Source: Lysinibacillus boronitolerans JCM 21713 = 10a = NBRC 103108
GTDB taxonomy: Bacteria; Bacillota; Bacilli; Bacillales_A; Planococcaceae
Length of the DNA: 64,000 nt
Assembly: GCF_000772935.1 (NCBI RefSeq)
Contig: NZ_JPVR01000067.1
Location: forward strand, 51,111 to 115,110
Direction of reading: 5' to 3'
The notes below the pieces were generated by a model. The model saw only the letters and a list, made by a program, of their open reading frames with translations. It had not been told where the DNA came from and did no database searches. This document shows, one piece after another, positions 8,111 to 17,284 of the stretch (positions are counted from its first letter, which is position 1; the number at the start of each line of letters is the position of its first letter). The translations under genes were made by a program, and so were the position numbers.

Positions 8111-8448
8111 TGTATCTTTAATTACAAATTAATGATTGAGTGTATCGCAAGAACTTATTCGTTTTCTCTCTCATTTTAGAGTCATACCAGCCCAGTGGCA
8201 CTAGTTATTTTCCTCATATTGTTCAGCTTCCTAAAATAGCTCCACTTTTAGATGTTCTACTAAGGTTCTATGTCATGAAAAACAGGTTAACCTTCTCTTA
8301 CATATGTCACATTACTTACTAAACCAACCCACACTTTTCTTTAATTTATAGAAATGATTAATAAGACTAGAGAGTATACAGAATACTACATACTATGAAA
8401 ATATAATCTGCAGATTATACAAATTTTGTTTATTTGGAGGTGAAATAA

Positions 8449-8787
8449 ATGCCTTTAACTACTGGCCCAATTGAAAATACAGGAAATCAACCAGCTAATG
8501 CAGCTAGTGTTCGTGTCAAAATTCTCAACCTTACGGGAGGTTTATTAACTGGCGTAGTAAGAGTTTTTAGACTAGATGGGTCAAGACAATTATTATCAAC
8601 AACTCCTTTTGCTGCTATTGCTAATGGATCTACTTTTGTAACGCCTGGTGTAGTTGGAGCTCAATATGAAGTTGAAATTGTTCCAAATCAAAATGGTGGA
8701 ATATATAGCGTTTATGGACGAACAGCTTCAGGTGTAATTATTGCTGCCCAACGGTTTGTGAACTCAGAACTAACACCGATTCTTTAG
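8449..8787 (+). CDS. Small beta-rich hypothetical protein, 112 aa
   Basis: The ATG has TTGGAGGTG eight bases upstream. There is no signal peptide or membrane segment. The sequence alternates short polar turns and beta strands (ASVRVKILNLTGGLL, VVRVFRLDGSRQLL, AQYEVEIVPNQNGGIYSVYG), typical of a beta-sandwich and similar in character to small spore-surface proteins of Bacillaceae. The family is not recognised. It is monocistronic with its own terminator. A CATACTA box about 55 bases upstream of the start could be a sporulation-sigma -10, but no convincing -35 is seen. Confidence 0.6.
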   Translation: MPLTTGPIENTGNQPANAASVRVKILNLTGGLLTGVVRVFRLDGSRQLLSTTPFAAIANGSTFVTPGVVGAQYEVEIVPNQNGGIYSVYGRTASGVIIAAQRFVNSELTPIL

Positions 8788-8806
8788 ACTTTAATGTTAA
8801 GATTAT

Positions 8807-8838
8807 AAAAGCCCTGTACACTGTTATAGGGCTTTCCA
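8807..8838 (+). terminator. Terminator of the 8449-8787 gene
   Basis: AAAGCCCT and AGGGCTTT arms, 12-base loop. Confidence 0.65.
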
Positions 8839-9169
8839 TATTCATTCATTTACCTCCAGCTTCTCTCCTCCTTACAGCACATTTTCTTTTTGACATGAAC
8901 TTCAAATTGTCCAGTTAATCCCCGTGCATATCCGAAAATCTATCTCACTCCTACTCTATTCCTCCTGTACCACCTTGAATTAGAACGAAAATGTATTTTT
9001 ACAGTCGGTGATTCATATTTTGTGAGTAATAGGATTATCATTCTATTTAAAGTAATGTTCAGTAAAGTTCCTTTGTTTTTATGACACTCACAAATGAAAA
9101 TAGAATGGGTTAACTAAATATTTAATTTATGTTAACATATATACATACCATTATTTGGAGGTGTGTTTT
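8839..9169. other. Gene-free stretch
   Basis: No coding frame is supported. Near its end there is a GTTAAC...GTTAAC pair 22 bases apart (9109-9142), a possible operator for the following small gene. Confidence 0.35.
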
Positions 9170-9358
9170 TTGACTGACAAAAATAAAATATTACTTAATT
9201 CGGTTGGTGGTTTGGCTTTATTTACTTTAGGAGGATATAGAATCTTTACTAACAATTTTGAAGCCATGTCCATACTAGTAGCGTATATTTTCTTTATTTG
9301 TGGATTTATAGGCTTTGTTTTTAATGTAGTAAAGTTGTCAAAAACTCCACGTACTTAG
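9170..9358 (+). CDS. Small two-helix membrane protein, 62 aa (TTG start)
   Basis: The start is TTG at 9170, eight bases after TTGGAGGTG. Two hydrophobic segments (NSVGGLALFTLGGYRIF and SILVAYIFFICGFIGFVFNV) are joined by a short polar turn, and a basic tail ends KTPRT. The function is unknown. It stands alone with a terminator directly after the stop. Confidence 0.55.
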   Translation: MTDKNKILLNSVGGLALFTLGGYRIFTNNFEAMSILVAYIFFICGFIGFVFNVVKLSKTPRT

Positions 9359-9384
9359 CATTGCTTTTGTTGCAATGCTTTTTG
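9355..9384 (+). terminator. Terminator of the 9170-9358 gene
   Basis: AGCATTGC and GCAATGCT arms followed by TTTTTG. The stem overlaps the stop codon. Confidence 0.65.
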
Positions 9385-9911
9385 TTTGCCATAGTCATTT
9401 ATTCTTTCATCTGTACCAAAGAATTGATTTGGTTGGGTTTTTTCTCTAAGAAAATTGGAACGGTGAAACATAGAGGGATGCTTTTCTTGATAGTTAAAAT
9501 AAATAACGATTTTTCTAATATGCTATTCATTACCATCTAAACTTCTATAAATAATTTTATACATATAATGTGTCCCTCATTTACCTCCAACTAAATTTAT
9601 TGCATTGAAAGAAAGGTTGAATTCTAATATTGATTTTTGGTGTGGAGTAAAATAATAAGGGGATGATAGATTGAATTACTAATAAATATCACTGAAAATG
9701 GAGAGACATTAAAGATTTCAGGGTTCGTTATTTTAATTATCGGTTTAAAATTTTTTATTTCCTAATATGGGCTTTATAAAAAGTAAAAAATAACCAAGTA
9801 CTCATATGAATACTTGGTTATTTTTATATGATTATTCAACAACTTTTCAATGTTATAGGTAAACCCAGCACCAAATCCAATATAGACTAGTGCTGGATTG
9901 TTTTTTAGTTA
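9385..9911. other. Gene-free stretch before the large nuclease
   Basis: A short plus-strand frame (about 9673-9765, ending LIIGLKFFIS) looks like the tail of a small membrane protein without a start. Two hairpins, 9786-9823 and 9864-9905, lie next to the nuclease stop. Nothing else is recognised. Confidence 0.4.
9786..9823 (-). terminator. Terminator of the large secreted nuclease gene
   Basis: AAAAATAACCAAGTA arm with its complement and T-runs on both sides. On the minus strand it lies 90 bases after the stop. Confidence 0.65.
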
Positions 9912-12900
9912 CTACTTAAACTCAATTTGCTCTGCCGAAGCCCCTTTAGTATACGTAATGGTCGCTCCATCAGGTAAATTTCGAATTTCTTTCACATTTT
10001 TTCCTTCGATAATAATTTCACCAATTTTCGTACCTTTGAAGTCAATAATTGCATTTCCCTTTTTGGGACTAATCGTTACTGTTTTGTCTGCAAATCCTTC
10101 ACCATGGAATTCTGCATATTCACTAAATACCGCAATTCCATTTTTAATATTCGTATTTTTCCCTAACGTTAGCGAAATACTTGGACGATTCATTATTAAT
10201 TTACCTGTTTTGTAGTTATCAAAGTTGTATACATTTTCAGGTATGATTGGTGTAGGGATTTCCACATTCCCTGCCTTCAAATCAATTTGAACTAATACTG
10301 GGTCATGATCTGATGCACGGCCTTGTGCTTCTGTAAAGTTCGCATTTATATGAATCAAGTCAATTTCTGTAACGTCAGCAAGATGATTCGAAACTAAAAT
10401 ATGATCCAACACTTGATTGTTTCCTTGGAAAAAGTACGTAAAACGATCTTGCTCTGGGGCTTTATCTACCATATTCGTTAAAATATCACCCTTTAACGTT
10501 TCAAGCGCTGGTGTGAATTCAAAGTCATTCATGTCCCCTGCTACAATGATATTTAAATCTGGATTAACGGCAAGTCCTTCATCGATAAAATCATTGATGG
10601 CTTGAGCAAGTTGAATACGTTTCTTAACTGATTCTAGCACTGGTGGCTGAGTTGGTCCCCAAAGTGAACCATCCCCACCTTTAGAATTTAGGTGAGCTCC
10701 GATAATCACTACACGTTCATTCTGGAATTCAAATTCCGCTGCAATTGGTTTTCGTGTATCTACAAATTTTGATGGATCAACAAAGCCAGGATTTAAAGTA
10801 AGGTTACCATCTGCTGTCCATGTATTTTTTTGATCACCCATCCCCTTTATACCTGACACTAATGAAACGCGCTCCGGGTTATATAGGTAGCCTACACGAA
10901 TATTACCACCAGGTGCACCACCTACTGTATTGTTAATTGGCATGACATCAATCCAATCATAAGCAGGCCCACCCGCAGCTTTAATTGCATGAATTAATCG
11001 CAGATAGCTTTCCGATGCATCTGCATTTCCTGAATCAGTTTGCCCATCATTATCTTGAACTTCGACTAATGTAATAATATCTGGTGATTTCATATTATTC
11101 ACAAATGTCGCTGCAATTCTGGCTACTTTTTCGTTTGATGTATTGGCAGGATTATTTGAAAAGTTTTCGATATTATAGGAAGCGACATTTAACTTGTCCG
11201 CTACTGGTTCAAGATGCGTCACTTCTTGCTGAAGATTCGCTTTTGTCACCTCTGGGAAGACTTTATTTGTGTTCAGTCGATAGCCATCTGTAAAATTTTC
11301 TACAAATCCGATAAGGGCTTCATTAAAACGATCACCTGAATCATAATTTTTCCCAGCTACCCCTTCAAGCATAATTTTTTCTGGGTTATAATCATCGGCC
11401 GCTATATTTAAACCACCATTCACATTGAATGTATTATTTGTTGTGCTCGGTACAACAATTGGAGAATCATTATTATAAATCGGTCCAATTACTCGCGCAT
11501 CTGGGAATGATACCAGCATATACTCGATGGATTCCCAAAAATCGATGCCATCTTCTTGTGGGTCAAAAATCGCAAAGCTATCATTATCGATAATTTTATT
11601 TGGCGGGAACAGATCCTTCCCTATCACAAGGGCTTCTGGAATTCCTGCTGTACCTGTTTTTGTAATATTGGCTGCTGAAATTTGTGTATCTGTCAATCGA
11701 GAGTTGCCACCCGCCTCTATTACATTTCCTGATACTTTAATAAGGTCCCCTACAGCTACATTATGTCCTGTCTTATTTACTTTGATAGCAGTTGATTTTA
11801 CGCCATCAAATGACGACTCGTTTTCTTGCATAATAAAGCTTGTTGAATTTATAACGAATGTTACAATGCCCTCTACATCACTTACTGTTAAATCGACATA
11901 TGGTGATTTATGGCTTGCTCCTTGAATATCGCTAATCTTGGCATTTTTAGTATCAATAATTTCATAAACAAATGTAGCAATCGCACTGTTTGTTAAACCT
12001 TCTTTCACCGCAATCGCTTTCAGCGTCATTGGTTTATTAACAAGGATTTCCTCTGTATACTTTGCACTAGCTGTTGTTGGTGTTGAGCCATCCACTGTGT
12101 AATAAATCGTTGCGCCTTCAGTCATTGTTGAAAGGGAGACTTTCGTGCCAGCTGTTACGCCCCCGACGTGAGAAGCTTTGATATCCTGCACCTTTGTTAC
12201 ATCCTCAATAATGCGAAGTGGGAGCAGTTGGTGATTTGTATATTGACCCACAATCCCTGTAATTTCCCCATACGTTTTTCCACTCACTAAACCTGAGTCT
12301 CGTGTTTTATCGTAAATAGCAAAAGTTCCTACTTCGTCAGTTCCTGTAAAGTTTTGACCCGAACCAGTAATGGCAACATTTTTAATTGTAACGAGTCTCG
12401 ATTCATTGTCTTCTGCAACCTCATTACTTTTAATAATGTGTGGCTCTGGTATTGTCGATGGAACAGGCATGCCAACAAGTGAAATATTCGTTAATTGCTT
12501 TAGACCACTATATTCAGCTACTTGACCTTGCACCGTCACCCGATCACCGACATTTGCGGCAAGACTATCCACAGGATAAATAGCTATCGCCGCACCATCA
12601 TCTTGTATGTGCGCTGTAGCCGTTTCTAATTTCGCTGTCACAATACCTGTTACGATAACTGTTTGACCGATTTCTTTATTACGAGCTTCCGTAATGGATA
12701 TAACGGTTGGCTCTTCTTTCACTGTATAATTAAAGGATGCAATGTGACTATCATCTAGGCCTGTTGCAGTAGCAAATGCTTTTATAGTCATTGCTTTATC
12801 TACAACAATACCCGCTGCTGCATCATACACCTCACTAGCTATTGACGGTTCAGAACCATCGATTGTGTAATAGATTGTTGCATTTGGTGTATCTGTAGAT

Positions 12901-14033
12901 AATGTTACTTTTGTTCCTGCATAAATTTCGCCTGCTGCTGGAAAAGCCTTAATATTCCCTACTTGAGTTGACTCATAGTTTGATACTAATTGGAAGCTTT
13001 CCGCGCTTAACGTCTTTAATTGATATGTCCCATTAAAAATTGACGCAATCCCTGTCACTGTGATGACATCATTGTTATTGAATCCATCTGCTTCAAACTG
13101 AGAGAACTGATAGCCTGTACGATTATCATGGCGAATTAACAGCTCGTTATTTGCTGCATCGACTGCTTTAAATTCAAATGTACCGTACGTACCAGATGGC
13201 GCTAAATCTTTAATCTTCACATTTTCAAGTGTAATTAATTCACCTTGTAAACTGTCATCAATCGGAAGAGTCACTGTTTGCGGTGCAGGTGCTATCCCTG
13301 TAGAAATCCGTTCAATTGCTGGAGAATTAAATTGAACTTCTCCACTATATAAACTAGTTTTCCCTGTGATTTTGACAATATCTCCGACAGCTAAGCTCCC
13401 TGCTTCTGCAGAACTAGAGAAGACATATACCCCTGCTGTCTCATCCTGTACATAGAAGGCCTTGCCTCCCCAGCTACCAGGTGTTGTCGTAACCGTCCCT
13501 TGAATTTGAACTGTGCGGTCAGTTCCAACAGCTGCACGAGCTTCGGCAATGGTTACTTCAGTCTCGGGAGGATTTGGTTCAGTTGTATCGTCCCTAACAA
13601 ACTCAATTGAAGTTGGTGATTTTAGCCCTGCATGGTTACTAAAGTATTTTTCTAGTGAACCTGTTATTTTAACTTTTTTCCCAAGATTACTTGGATTAGT
13701 AAATAATCCGAAATTGGCTCTATAGGAGCTTGGTAATTGAATATACAGCATTTTCGTGACATCTGTTTCACCCGGTGTATCGGCAATGGCAATATTTGTG
13801 TCACTATCTGCTATCACAGAATAAGAAGTTTCACTTTTGGCAAACCCTACTATATATCCTTCTACAGTAACATTACTCTTAACTATGGTTGGATCAAATT
13901 GATTGACCGCTTCCCCCACTCCAATAGCTTCTGTTTCGGCCCTTACAACTGTGAAGTAAGGTGAAATCATCGAAATTACAAGTAAAAATGATAACGCTAT
14001 TTTGGTAACGATATTACATTCATATTTCTTCAT
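9912..14033 (-). CDS. Large secreted multidomain nuclease (ExeM/NucH/YhcR-like), 1373 aa
   Basis: The signal peptide covers residues 1-32 and ends VVRA. A DUF6359-like OB-type domain follows (about 35-146), then several OB-fold repeats, two chitobiase-type C-terminal beta modules (about 361-440 and 617-693, each with IYYTxDGSxP), and an endonuclease/exonuclease/phosphatase domain at about 945-1245. The catalytic motifs are YNIENF, the Glu in LVEVQDND, GDMNDF near 1163, LDHILVS near 1211 and SDHDPV near 1239. It should cleave extracellular nucleic acid, probably for phosphate or nucleotide scavenging, as described for B. subtilis YhcR. There is no LPXTG or SLH anchor, so it is released or held by the C-terminal 110 residues, which resemble no known anchor. 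An SLH relic lies just upstream. Confidence 0.85.
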   Translation of the reverse strand: MKKYECNIVTKIALSFLLVISMISPYFTVVRAETEAIGVGEAVNQFDPTIVKSNVTVEGYIVGFAKSETSYSVIADSDTNIAIADTPGETDVTKMLYIQLPSSYRANFGLFTNPSNLGKKVKITGSLEKYFSNHAGLKSPTSIEFVRDDTTEPNPPETEVTIAEARAAVGTDRTVQIQGTVTTTPGSWGGKAFYVQDETAGVYVFSSSAEAGSLAVGDIVKITGKTSLYSGEVQFNSPAIERISTGIAPAPQTVTLPIDDSLQGELITLENVKIKDLAPSGTYGTFEFKAVDAANNELLIRHDNRTGYQFSQFEADGFNNNDVITVTGIASIFNGTYQLKTLSAESFQLVSNYESTQVGNIKAFPAAGEIYAGTKVTLSTDTPNATIYYTIDGSEPSIASEVYDAAAGIVVDKAMTIKAFATATGLDDSHIASFNYTVKEEPTVISITEARNKEIGQTVIVTGIVTAKLETATAHIQDDGAAIAIYPVDSLAANVGDRVTVQGQVAEYSGLKQLTNISLVGMPVPSTIPEPHIIKSNEVAEDNESRLVTIKNVAITGSGQNFTGTDEVGTFAIYDKTRDSGLVSGKTYGEITGIVGQYTNHQLLPLRIIEDVTKVQDIKASHVGGVTAGTKVSLSTMTEGATIYYTVDGSTPTTASAKYTEEILVNKPMTLKAIAVKEGLTNSAIATFVYEIIDTKNAKISDIQGASHKSPYVDLTVSDVEGIVTFVINSTSFIMQENESSFDGVKSTAIKVNKTGHNVAVGDLIKVSGNVIEAGGNSRLTDTQISAANITKTGTAGIPEALVIGKDLFPPNKIIDNDSFAIFDPQEDGIDFWESIEYMLVSFPDARVIGPIYNNDSPIVVPSTTNNTFNVNGGLNIAADDYNPEKIMLEGVAGKNYDSGDRFNEALIGFVENFTDGYRLNTNKVFPEVTKANLQQEVTHLEPVADKLNVASYNIENFSNNPANTSNEKVARIAATFVNNMKSPDIITLVEVQDNDGQTDSGNADASESYLRLIHAIKAAGGPAYDWIDVMPINNTVGGAPGGNIRVGYLYNPERVSLVSGIKGMGDQKNTWTADGNLTLNPGFVDPSKFVDTRKPIAAEFEFQNERVVIIGAHLNSKGGDGSLWGPTQPPVLESVKKRIQLAQAINDFIDEGLAVNPDLNIIVAGDMNDFEFTPALETLKGDILTNMVDKAPEQDRFTYFFQGNNQVLDHILVSNHLADVTEIDLIHINANFTEAQGRASDHDPVLVQIDLKAGNVEIPTPIIPENVYNFDNYKTGKLIMNRPSISLTLGKNTNIKNGIAVFSEYAEFHGEGFADKTVTISPKKGNAIIDFKGTKIGEIIIEGKNVKEIRNLPDGATITYTKGASAEQIEFK

Positions 14034-14106
14034 TCGCTTAGCTCCTTATGATTTTAATCTAAAATAATCTGTTCCTTAACTTGTTTACATAGAAGTGATT
14101 ATTCAA

Positions 14107-14211
14107 TTACTGTACATCCTTGAAACTACTAGCTTCAGATGTAATTGGTGCTACTACTACCGCTGAAGCTGTTAATGCATGTAAATACTTAGAGTAATCC
14201 CTCCTATTCAT
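14107..14211 (-). pseudogene. N-terminal relic of an SLH (S-layer homology) surface protein
   Basis: An ATG at 14211 starts a 34-codon frame: a basic start (MNRRDYSKYLHAL), a hydrophobic core (TASAVVVAPITSEAS) and then SFKDVQ and a stop. A signal peptide followed directly by the FKDV opening of an SLH domain is how S-layer-type proteins of Lysinibacillus begin. All of the SLH domain beyond this point is missing. No separate ribosome binding site is seen, although codons 3-4 are AGG AGG. It lies 73 bases upstream of, and parallel to, the secreted nuclease gene. Confidence 0.6.
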
Positions 14212-14718
14212 GTTTAATAAAGATACATTCTCAATCCTATTAACAAAATTACTGGTAATTATCAAACAATCCCAAAATATTGTTTAACATAATAATTTTA
14301 ACAGAAAAATAATAAATACTTTGTTATTTAATATGAATATTCTAAATTCTATGTAAAATAGTACATATTTATCTTTTACAATAGTCATGAGAATAGTAGT
14401 TTTCTCATAAATTCTCGTATGAACAAAAGCGCTAATGTACCAGCTCAGCTCTGGCAGACAAAGAAACCCTTCACTACTTTTGTACAGAAGCATTGAAATG
14501 GTCGAGGAGATATAATTACTTAGACGTGGTCAGCTCGTTGAAAGATTGTTTCTTGACTCATTCCTAACCATCTCTCCTTTCCCCAATAATTAATCATTCG
14601 TATGAAGCATCGAGATACAATAGCCTATCATTGCTGCCAAAGTGCATAAAAAAGCCCTCCATTAGTGGAAGGCTAAAGTAAATCCGTTTGTTTTGTATTG
14701 TAAAGAACATCCATTCTT
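14212..14718. other. Gene-free stretch
   Basis: The open frame at 14284-14493 (minus) has no ribosome binding site and an odd hydrophobic/aromatic composition, so I do not call it. A terminator for the following minus-strand gene lies at 14644-14676. Confidence 0.4.
14644..14676 (-). terminator. Terminator of the ClbS/DfsB-type gene
   Basis: On the minus strand, AGCCTTCCA and TGGAGGGCT arms followed by six T. Confidence 0.65.
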
Positions 14719-15228
14719 TTAAAGGTTTATCTTCTTCCATTTACGAATTTTGGTTCTGAAGTTTGTAAATGGAGCGACTGAGTTAATATGCACCCATTTC
14801 CAAACAGGCCAATTCGCTTGTGTTTTTGCCCATCGTCTTTGATCAACTTCAAATAATTCCTTTTCTGAAAGGGTATTTAACCACTCACATAAATGATTGA
14901 CAGCTTCATTAAGCATTGATTGTTGTTCCTTCAAAGAGTACTCTCCATATTGTTTATAAAAAGAATTGTACAATCCACTTAGATTATTCCACTTATAGCC
15001 CTCTGCAGGCGTATGTACTTCTTCTCCATGTTGTTCTTTTTGCTCCCACTGAAGCAAAAGATTTATCCAACCAAGTTGATAAGAAAGATTTTCAGACGGC
15101 GTTTTATCAACCTCTTTAATCCGTTTGTTTTTCAAGTTTTCTGGTATATCTTTAAATTCTGCAATATATTTTTTATACTTTTCGTTAATCGTATTAATCA
15201 ATTCTTCTTTGTTGGCATACTGTCTCAC
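14719..15228 (-). CDS. ClbS/DfsB-family four-helix bundle protein, 169 aa
   Basis: The family signature is present from end to end: [20 protein letters not shown] at the start, an [17 protein letters not shown] helix near 45-62, [13 protein letters not shown] in the middle, and [20 protein letters not shown] at the C-terminus. Members are DinB-like bundles. ClbS protects colibactin producers by hydrolysing the electrophilic warhead, and most others, this one probably included, have no assigned substrate. The ATG is preceded by GGGAGG. It is monocistronic with its own terminator. Confidence 0.8.
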   Translation of the reverse strand: MRQYANKEELINTINEKYKKYIAEFKDIPENLKNKRIKEVDKTPSENLSYQLGWINLLLQWEQKEQHGEEVHTPAEGYKWNNLSGLYNSFYKQYGEYSLKEQQSMLNEAVNHLCEWLNTLSEKELFEVDQRRWAKTQANWPVWKWVHINSVAPFTNFRTKIRKWKKINL

Positions 15229-15475
15229 GCTATTTCCTCCCTTCCATCTATTTCATAAGTTTAGCAAAAGTAAATGATTTCCTTCTATAAATAACGATTT
15301 ACAATTGCTAAAAAAATAATTTGTCAAAATTGATAGCGTCTAACTTTTCGGTGGATGTATAAGCTACCATAATTTACACACACTAACCTTGAGTGTATTA
15401 CCCATATTGAAGGAAACAGGGGTTTTACGGTCTTCATTTCTTACTGTTTGATGATTAAAAATAGAGGTGCTTAAT

Positions 15476-15679
15476 GTGACTACATTCGGAAAATGCTTAT
15501 ATATTTCATTCTTTATTATCATATTTTTAATTACAACTATTTGGAATTATATTAAAAATGGGCATTGGGCTTTACTAGAAAATTTATTCTTTGCCTTTTG
15601 GGTAGCCAGTTTCTTATTCATGGCCTTGTTGCTTAGAAGTAAAAAAGATGAATCAGAAAAAGCTGAAAATAGAAGCTGA
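15476..15679 (+). CDS. Small membrane protein, 67 aa (GTG start)
   Basis: GTG at 15476 is chosen because GAGGTG lies six bases upstream. The in-frame GTG at 15467 sits inside that site. Two membrane helices (CLYISFFIIIFLITTIW and ENLFFAFWVASFLFMALLL) are followed by a charged tail RSKKDESEKAENRS. The function is unknown. A strong terminator follows within 60 bases. Confidence 0.5.
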   Translation: MTTFGKCLYISFFIIIFLITTIWNYIKNGHWALLENLFFAFWVASFLFMALLLRSKKDESEKAENRS

Positions 15680-15725
15680 TTTGCCTCTTTTTAGGAACTT
15701 TTCAATTGTTAAAACGCTCTCCTAT

Positions 15726-15761
15726 ATTTGCTGTAGCTCTAATAAGCTACAGCTTTTTTTT
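15726..15761 (+). terminator. Strong rho-independent terminator
   Basis: GCTGTAGCT and AGCTACAGC arms, six-base loop, eight T. Confidence 0.75.
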
Positions 15762-15834
15762 GCACCAAATTCATCCGTACATTCCAACTTCAGAATGTTA
15801 TACTATTTGAAAAATACTTTGGAAGGGAACGTGA

Positions 15835-16296
15835 ATGATGGAAGCTAAAACCATTTTGTTAGATCAACTTTTAGCTAATGCAAATGACCGAAGTTGGTAT
15901 ATCTCATTTTCTGAAGTCGTAGAAGGGCTATCTGAATCAGAAGCCTTTTGGAAACCCGATTCTTCTAGTCATAGTATGGCTGAAATTGTCCAGCATCTAA
16001 TCTATTGGAATGAAATTTGGCAAATACGATATAGGGAAAATCAAGTAAAAGCCCCTTTTCAAGCGAATAATGCAAATACGTTTCTTGTTAAAGATGAAGT
16101 AACTTTCTTTGAATTAAAAGAAAAGTTATTACATATCCTGCTTAAGTGGCAAGAATTAATTGAGGAAGAACAACTTTTATCTATCGTGAATGGGTTTCCT
16201 GTGAAAGCGGAGTGGTGGGCCATCATATCAAATGCCGCGACCCATAATGCCTATCATATTGGACAGCTTGCCTATTTACGTAAAATGGAAAAATAG
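15835..16296 (+). CDS. DinB-family protein, 153 aa
   Basis: A DinB/YfiT-type four-helix bundle carrying the usual metal-binding histidines: His in EIVQHLIYWNEIW near residue 48, and the pair in THNAYHIGQL near 137-141. The family includes thiol-dependent transferases and stress proteins, and the substrate here cannot be assigned. GAAGGGA precedes the tandem ATG ATG start at 15835/15838. It is single-gene with a terminator at 16318. Confidence 0.8.
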   Translation: MMEAKTILLDQLLANANDRSWYISFSEVVEGLSESEAFWKPDSSSHSMAEIVQHLIYWNEIWQIRYRENQVKAPFQANNANTFLVKDEVTFFELKEKLLHILLKWQELIEEEQLLSIVNGFPVKAEWWAIISNAATHNAYHIGQLAYLRKMEK

Positions 16297-16317
16297 ACAT
16301 TTATATGTTACACTCTT

Positions 16318-16352
16318 GAAATAGGACTACTTTTAATAGTCCTATTTTTGTT
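16318..16352 (+). terminator. Terminator of the DinB-family gene
   Basis: AATAGGACTA and TAGTCCTATT arms, short loop, T-run. Confidence 0.7.
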
Positions 16353-16396
16353 TGCTGCCGCTTATTTAACTCAAATAACACCAAAGGGAGATGCAT

Positions 16397-16687
16397 GTGA
16401 GCCTAGAAGAAATTACACAGATCTATTCATTTTACTTCTTCACGACACCAATTTTAGTAAGATTAATTGTATTTAATTTTATTTTTAAAGCCCATAAACA
16501 TACTATGGTTATTTTATTGGATACTATTGTTTTAGTATCCACCACTATTTGGCTAATATTGATTAGAGATGTCATTTTCCCTCTGCCTTCGTTAACTTTA
16601 AATGTATTTAGTGTACTTTACATCCTATTGATTATTGACATTTCTCTCAATTATTATCGCTTAAAAAGGAAGAGCTCCTTGAAGTGA
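16397..16687 (+). CDS. Small membrane protein, 96 aa (GTG start)
   Basis: AAAGGGAG fits the GTG at 16397, whereas the ATG at 16391 would be too close to it. Three hydrophobic segments (FTTPILVRLIVFNFIF, MVILLDTIVLVSTTIWLILI, LNVFSVLYILLIIDISLNYY) end in a basic tail RLKRKSSLK. No family is recognised. The gene faces the small minus-strand gene at 16761, with a shared hairpin between them. Confidence 0.5.
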   Translation: MSLEEITQIYSFYFFTTPILVRLIVFNFIFKAHKHTMVILLDTIVLVSTTIWLILIRDVIFPLPSLTLNVFSVLYILLIIDISLNYYRLKRKSSLK

Positions 16688-16728
16688 AAAGCCAATTTAT
16701 ACATAGAAACAAGCTCTAAATAAAAGAA

Positions 16729-16756
16729 AAAAGCATCTTTTTCAAGATGCTTTGAT
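16729..16756. terminator. Bidirectional terminator between convergent small genes
   Basis: AAAGCATCTT and AAGATGCTTT arms. It is AT-rich on both flanks. Confidence 0.6.
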
Positions 16757-16760
16757 CTTA

Positions 16761-16922
16761 CTATTGGGGCAATTCTTCTGGTGTTTTCTCAAATTCAAGT
16801 ATATGTCCATCAACTTTTGCTCTTTCTAGTTCCTCAATAAATTCTTCCTTACGTTCATCAAGTCTGGAGTCAAGTGTGTTTTTATAACCCGGAAATAGAT
16901 TGTAATCTACTGGTTTCCCCAT
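16761..16922 (-). CDS. Small charged hypothetical protein, 53 aa
   Basis: An ATG at 16922 with AAGAGGTG upstream opens a 53-codon frame. It begins MGKPVDYNLFPGYKNTLDSR, has a Lys/Glu-rich helix (RKEEFIEELERAKVDG) and ends TPEELPQ. It has no membrane segment. The good start signal, balanced codon use and adjacent terminator support a real gene. The function is unknown. Confidence 0.6.
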   Translation of the reverse strand: MGKPVDYNLFPGYKNTLDSRLDERKEEFIEELERAKVDGHILEFEKTPEELPQ

Positions 16923-17284
16923 AAGTTCACCTCTTATTCTCAGCTTTTTTATTTATTATAGGGTATATTGATATTTTCTGACAATTGTTTACGTCAATTT
17001 TGATTACAAGGACTGACAAGACAATATAACGGAAGTCTTATAAATAACGCCTACCTATACTTTATTGCCCATAAAATTATGCTGATAATTCGAAACAGCA
17101 AGGTTTGTCTTTGCCTCTAAACGTGCAATTTTCACAAACTTTGTAGATAATCTCCTAACTGTTCCTCCCCTTTTTTACGTAAAATCTTAAGAATTCTTCA
17201 TAATTTTTCTCAATAATTATTAATAATTACCATTTACAATAAGAACAGTCGACAATAGATTAACATAGTTAGGAGCATCTTGTT
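16923..17284. other. Intergenic region between divergent genes
   Basis: No coding frame. A TTTACA at about 17231 precedes the VanZ gene, but no convincing -10 is paired with it. Confidence 0.35.

Larger units (their letters stand above)
7611..8448. other. Gene-poor stretch dominated by a phage regulator relic
   Basis: It contains the pseudogene at 7751-8032 and the repeated leader/terminator at 8035-8110. From 8110 to 8448 I see only AT-rich sequence, then the strong TTGGAGGTG ribosome binding site of the next gene. The short open frames here have no start signals. Confidence 0.5.

Noticed and set aside
14284..14493. 69-aa minus-strand frame
   Set aside because: No ribosome binding site, no family, odd hydrophobic composition, and it lies in an AT-rich spacer.
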